Assembly: GCA_944325635.1 (NCBI GenBank)
Contig: CALVBD010000001.1
Coordinates: 1-64,000, forward strand
Length of the DNA: 64,000 nt
DNA from: Candidatus Gastranaerophilales bacterium
GTDB lineage: Bacteria; Cyanobacteriota; Vampirovibrionia; Gastranaerophilales; Gastranaerophilaceae
Direction of reading: 5' to 3'
Both the position numbers and the translations under genes were made by a program. Below, piece by piece: positions 61,983-64,000 of the stretch; position 1 is the stretch's first letter, and every line of letters begins with the position of its first letter. The notes below the pieces were generated by a model. The model did no database searches. It saw nothing but the letters and a program-made list of their open reading frames with translations, and was not told the origin of the DNA.

Positions 61983-63263
61983 ATGAAACGATTTGTCATC
62001 CACACAATGGGCTGTAAAGCCAACCAGTTTGAAAGTTCAATCATTATAGAAAACCTTGAAAATCACGGCTTCTCAGAAATTAAAAACATTGAGGACGCTG
62101 ATATTTATATTTTAAATTCCTGTACCGTAACACATAAGAGTGATAACGAAGCTCTTTATCTTTTGCGTAATGCAAAACATAAAAAGCCGGGTATTGTTAC
62201 TGTGTTGACCGGTTGTCTTGCCCAGATAGAAAAAGAAGAACTCTTAAAAAATGATTTTATTGATTATGTAATCGGCAACGATGAAAAATTAAATTTATAT
62301 GACTATATTGCAAAAGATAAAAAATGCGAAGTCTCAGATATTATGCAGTTAGAAACTTTCCATACCACGGAACTTTCTGATATGTCTAAAACCCGCGCAA
62401 GCCTAAAAATTCAAGATGGATGCGATAACAGATGCACGTATTGTATTATCCCTTTTGCCCGCGGCAAAAGCAGAAGCGCCAAGATTGATTTTATAATTGA
62501 CCAGATTAATAATTTTGCAGACCATGGGTTTAAAGAGGTTGTGTTTACAGGCATTCATATAGGACTCTGGGGACGCGATTTAGGATTGACTTTGCTTGAT
62601 TTATTGAAAGATGTTGAGGCAAAAACGTCCATCCAGCGTTATCGCCTCGGGTCACTTAATCCGCTTGAAATTACGGATGATATGCTTGATTTTCTTCAAA
62701 AATCAGAAAAATTCTGCCCGCATTTTCATCTTTCTTTGCAATCTGCCTGTGATAAAACTTTAAAATCAATGAACAGATTTTATAAGGTTGAGGATTATCT
62801 CGCGCAAATTGATAAGATTAACAGTATGTTTGACCTGCCGTTTCTTGGCAGTGATATTATTGCAGGATTTGCAGGTGAAACTGATGAGGATTTTGAAATT
62901 ACACGATCCAATCTTGAAAAATCAGGGTTGTCGCAAATTCATACCTTCCCTTATTCAATGAGGAAAGGAACGGTAGGTGCTGGATTATCCTCTCAGGTTG
63001 ACGATAATATAAAAGAACAGCGTGCAGATATTGTAAAAGAAATTTCACGCAAAAAGTACAAAGACTTTGTGAATAAAAATATCGGAACTATCCGCGAAAT
63101 ACTGATAGAAAAACACCCTGATAAAAACGGTTTCTTAAAAGGTGTTACAAGAAACTATCTGACTGTTATTACAAATTCAAAAGATACAAAACTTTTGAAC
63201 ACTCTGCAAAAAGTCAGAATAGAAAAGTTTGCAAACGGGAAAATTTACGGGACACTTCAATAA
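61983..63263 (+). CDS. mtaB: tRNA t6A37 methylthiotransferase, MtaB type
   Basis: 426 residues. MTTase domain with three Cys: MGCKANQFES, LNSCTVTHKSD, LTGCLAQIE; radical SAM CDNRCTYCIIPFARGKSRS; then TFPYSMRKGT and a C-terminal TRAM-like domain. SCTVT and RKGT are MtaB-like rather than MiaB. It adds a methylthio group to t6A in tRNA. TAAGAT ends six bases before the ATG; no ribosome-binding site. Confidence 0.9.
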   Translation: MKRFVIHTMGCKANQFESSIIIENLENHGFSEIKNIEDADIYILNSCTVTHKSDNEALYLLRNAKHKKPGIVTVLTGCLAQIEKEELLKNDFIDYVIGNDEKLNLYDYIAKDKKCEVSDIMQLETFHTTELSDMSKTRASLKIQDGCDNRCTYCIIPFARGKSRSAKIDFIIDQINNFADHGFKEVVFTGIHIGLWGRDLGLTLLDLLKDVEAKTSIQRYRLGSLNPLEITDDMLDFLQKSEKFCPHFHLSLQSACDKTLKSMNRFYKVEDYLAQIDKINSMFDLPFLGSDIIAGFAGETDEDFEITRSNLEKSGLSQIHTFPYSMRKGTVGAGLSSQVDDNIKEQRADIVKEISRKKYKDFVNKNIGTIREILIEKHPDKNGFLKGVTRNYLTVITNSKDTKLLNTLQKVRIEKFANGKIYGTLQ

Positions 63264-63282
63264 AATGTTTTTTAATTAATGT

Positions 63283-63366
63283 GAGGGGACTTATTATATA
63301 TAATTCTAAACGATAGCGAGAGCATGTGCGGAAGCGTGTTTAGAATTATATATAATAAGTCCCCTC
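63283..63366 (+). repeat. Stem-loop repeat with conserved core (copy 3), perfect 28-bp arms
   Basis: Arms of 28 bp (63283-63310 and 63339-63366), starting GAGGGGACTTATTATATATA, are perfect inverted repeats around a 28-nt loop that begins CGATAGCGAGAGCATGTGCG. The loop matches the core of copies at 18871 and 22115; the arms do not match those of the other copies. It lies between convergent mtaB and the Bax-inhibitor-like gene, in mtaB orientation, and may also terminate transcription. Confidence 0.92.
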
Positions 63367-63382
63367 TTTAATAATAAAAGTT

Positions 63383-64000
63383 TTAATTTCTGTCAGATAA
63401 TTTTAAAAGCAATCTTAAAATTTCCAGATACAGCCATACAAGGGTAACCATTAACCCGAATGCGCCGAACCATTCGTATTCTTTTGGCATTAAGGTTTCA
63501 GACCCTCTTTTTATGAATTCAAAATCAATAATAAAGTTAAAGGCTGCTATTAATACAACAGCAATGCTGAACAAAATTCCAATCGTGCTGGATGTGAAAA
63601 TCTGCGGAATGCCTCTCCCGAAAAACGATGCAACAATATCAATCAAATAAATAAGACCGACTGATAATGTTGCAGTAAAAATGACAGCTCTAAATTTTTC
63701 AGTGCATTGAATTACCTTTGCGCGGTATAGAAGCAGCATTGAAAATAATACCGCAAAAGTTCCGGCAACAGCCTGAATGACTATCCCGCTTTGTGCAGCT
63801 TCAAAAAATGCTGAAATTCCACCTAAGAAAAATCCTTCACACAACGCATATACAGGCGCCAATACAGGTGCAGTTCTTCCTCCGGTAAAAGAAATTATCA
63901 GAGCAAGTATAAAACCGACAACAGCACCTCCAATGCAAAACATAGAGGCTTTATCCGTAAATCCTGATGCCAAAAGCCACCATGTATAACCTGCTGACAC
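63383..64000 (-). CDS. Bax inhibitor-1/YccA-family membrane protein (5' end outside window)
   Basis: 205 residues visible, the frame open to the window edge, so the N-terminus is missing. Seven or so hydrophobic helices; PVLAPVYALCEGFFLGGIS and LIAAFNFIIDFEFIKRG, EWFGAFGLMVTLVWLYLEILRLL are the BI-1-like conserved parts. The E. coli YccA relative modulates the protease FtsH; others act as calcium channels. A short open GTG codon exists at the edge but is not taken as the start. Confidence 0.85.
   Translation of the reverse strand: MSAGYTWWLLASGFTDKASMFCIGGAVVGFILALIISFTGGRTAPVLAPVYALCEGFFLGGISAFFEAAQSGIVIQAVAGTFAVLFSMLLLYRAKVIQCTEKFRAVIFTATLSVGLIYLIDIVASFFGRGIPQIFTSSTIGILFSIAVVLIAAFNFIIDFEFIKRGSETLMPKEYEWFGAFGLMVTLVWLYLEILRLLLKLSDRN

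Noticed and set aside
63283-63366. Integron attC site
   Set aside because: The arms are fully paired without the unpaired bases of attC and the ends do not fit the R'/R'' consensus. The core is shared with two other loci with different arms.

Overview
The window is an AT-rich stretch of a Gram-negative, flagellated, fermentative anaerobe. Outer-membrane genes (lpxK, an MCE/MlaD protein, Skp, a TpsB-type pore, a TolC-type channel) sit beside strict-anaerobe energy genes (a trimeric [FeFe]-hydrogenase hydCBA and pyruvate:ferredoxin oxidoreductase nifJ). A PDZ/radical-SAM protein of the type long annotated in cyanobacteria (DUF512), a short primary-type sigma factor without region 1.1, and many orphan proteins with a short N-terminal F-T/N-G/A patch point to the non-photosynthetic gut relatives of cyanobacteria (Vampirovibrionia/Melainabacteria, Gastranaerophilales). 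That placement is an inference; no rRNA is present to test it.

Layout. 1-1000: end of a 17-residue repeat protein, gene-free DNA, tRNA-Lys. 1160-11460: a large membrane-anchored starch-synthase-like glycosyltransferase, nupC, a zinc-ribbon protein, an unlisted 31-residue membrane peptide, bioDA with a likely operator, a two-partner-secretion pore and skp. 11461-12250: a gene-free block of interspersed repeats. 12252-16480: hydCBA. 16590-23400: envelope and cell-wall genes (nth, lpxK, mlaD, a lytic transglycosylase), an HD-GYP protein and panE. 23398-29020: an RNase E/G operon with a radical SAM gene. 29183-31100: two tandem paralogues each carrying a long poly-G tract. 31156-36697: small regulators (BlaI-like, PadR-like), DUF512 radical SAM and glnA. 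36698-38748: two kilobases without genes, holding a tandem array between two copies of a ~195 bp element. 38749-52289: a GH38 mannosidase, flagellar fliJ/fliK/hook gene, recN, a zinc-ribbon/SPFH fusion, a sigma factor, an amylase-like protein, a TPR protein, a nitroreductase broken by one stop codon and a TolC-like protein. 52291-52608: tRNA-Ala and tRNA-Val. 52790-64000: an XRE regulator divergent from a prepilin, rlmD, nifJ, orphan proteins, mtaB and a Bax-inhibitor-like protein cut by the window edge.

How it fits together. NifJ oxidises pyruvate and reduces ferredoxin; HydABC can use reduced ferredoxin and NADH to make H2. Biotin, pantothenate and glutamine genes supply cofactors and nitrogen assimilation.

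The most unusual signals are not ordinary genes: (a) the poly-G tracts (11 G versus 10 G) that put one paralogue out of frame and the other in frame, typical of phase variation; (b) a repeated stem-loop with a conserved ~30-nt core but unrelated stems; (c) several intergenic repeat elements inserted in frame inside one radical SAM gene; (d) partial duplications of tRNA gene ends next to all three tRNA genes; (e) at least nine genes whose likely -10 box ends about six bases before the ATG, suggesting leaderless mRNAs.
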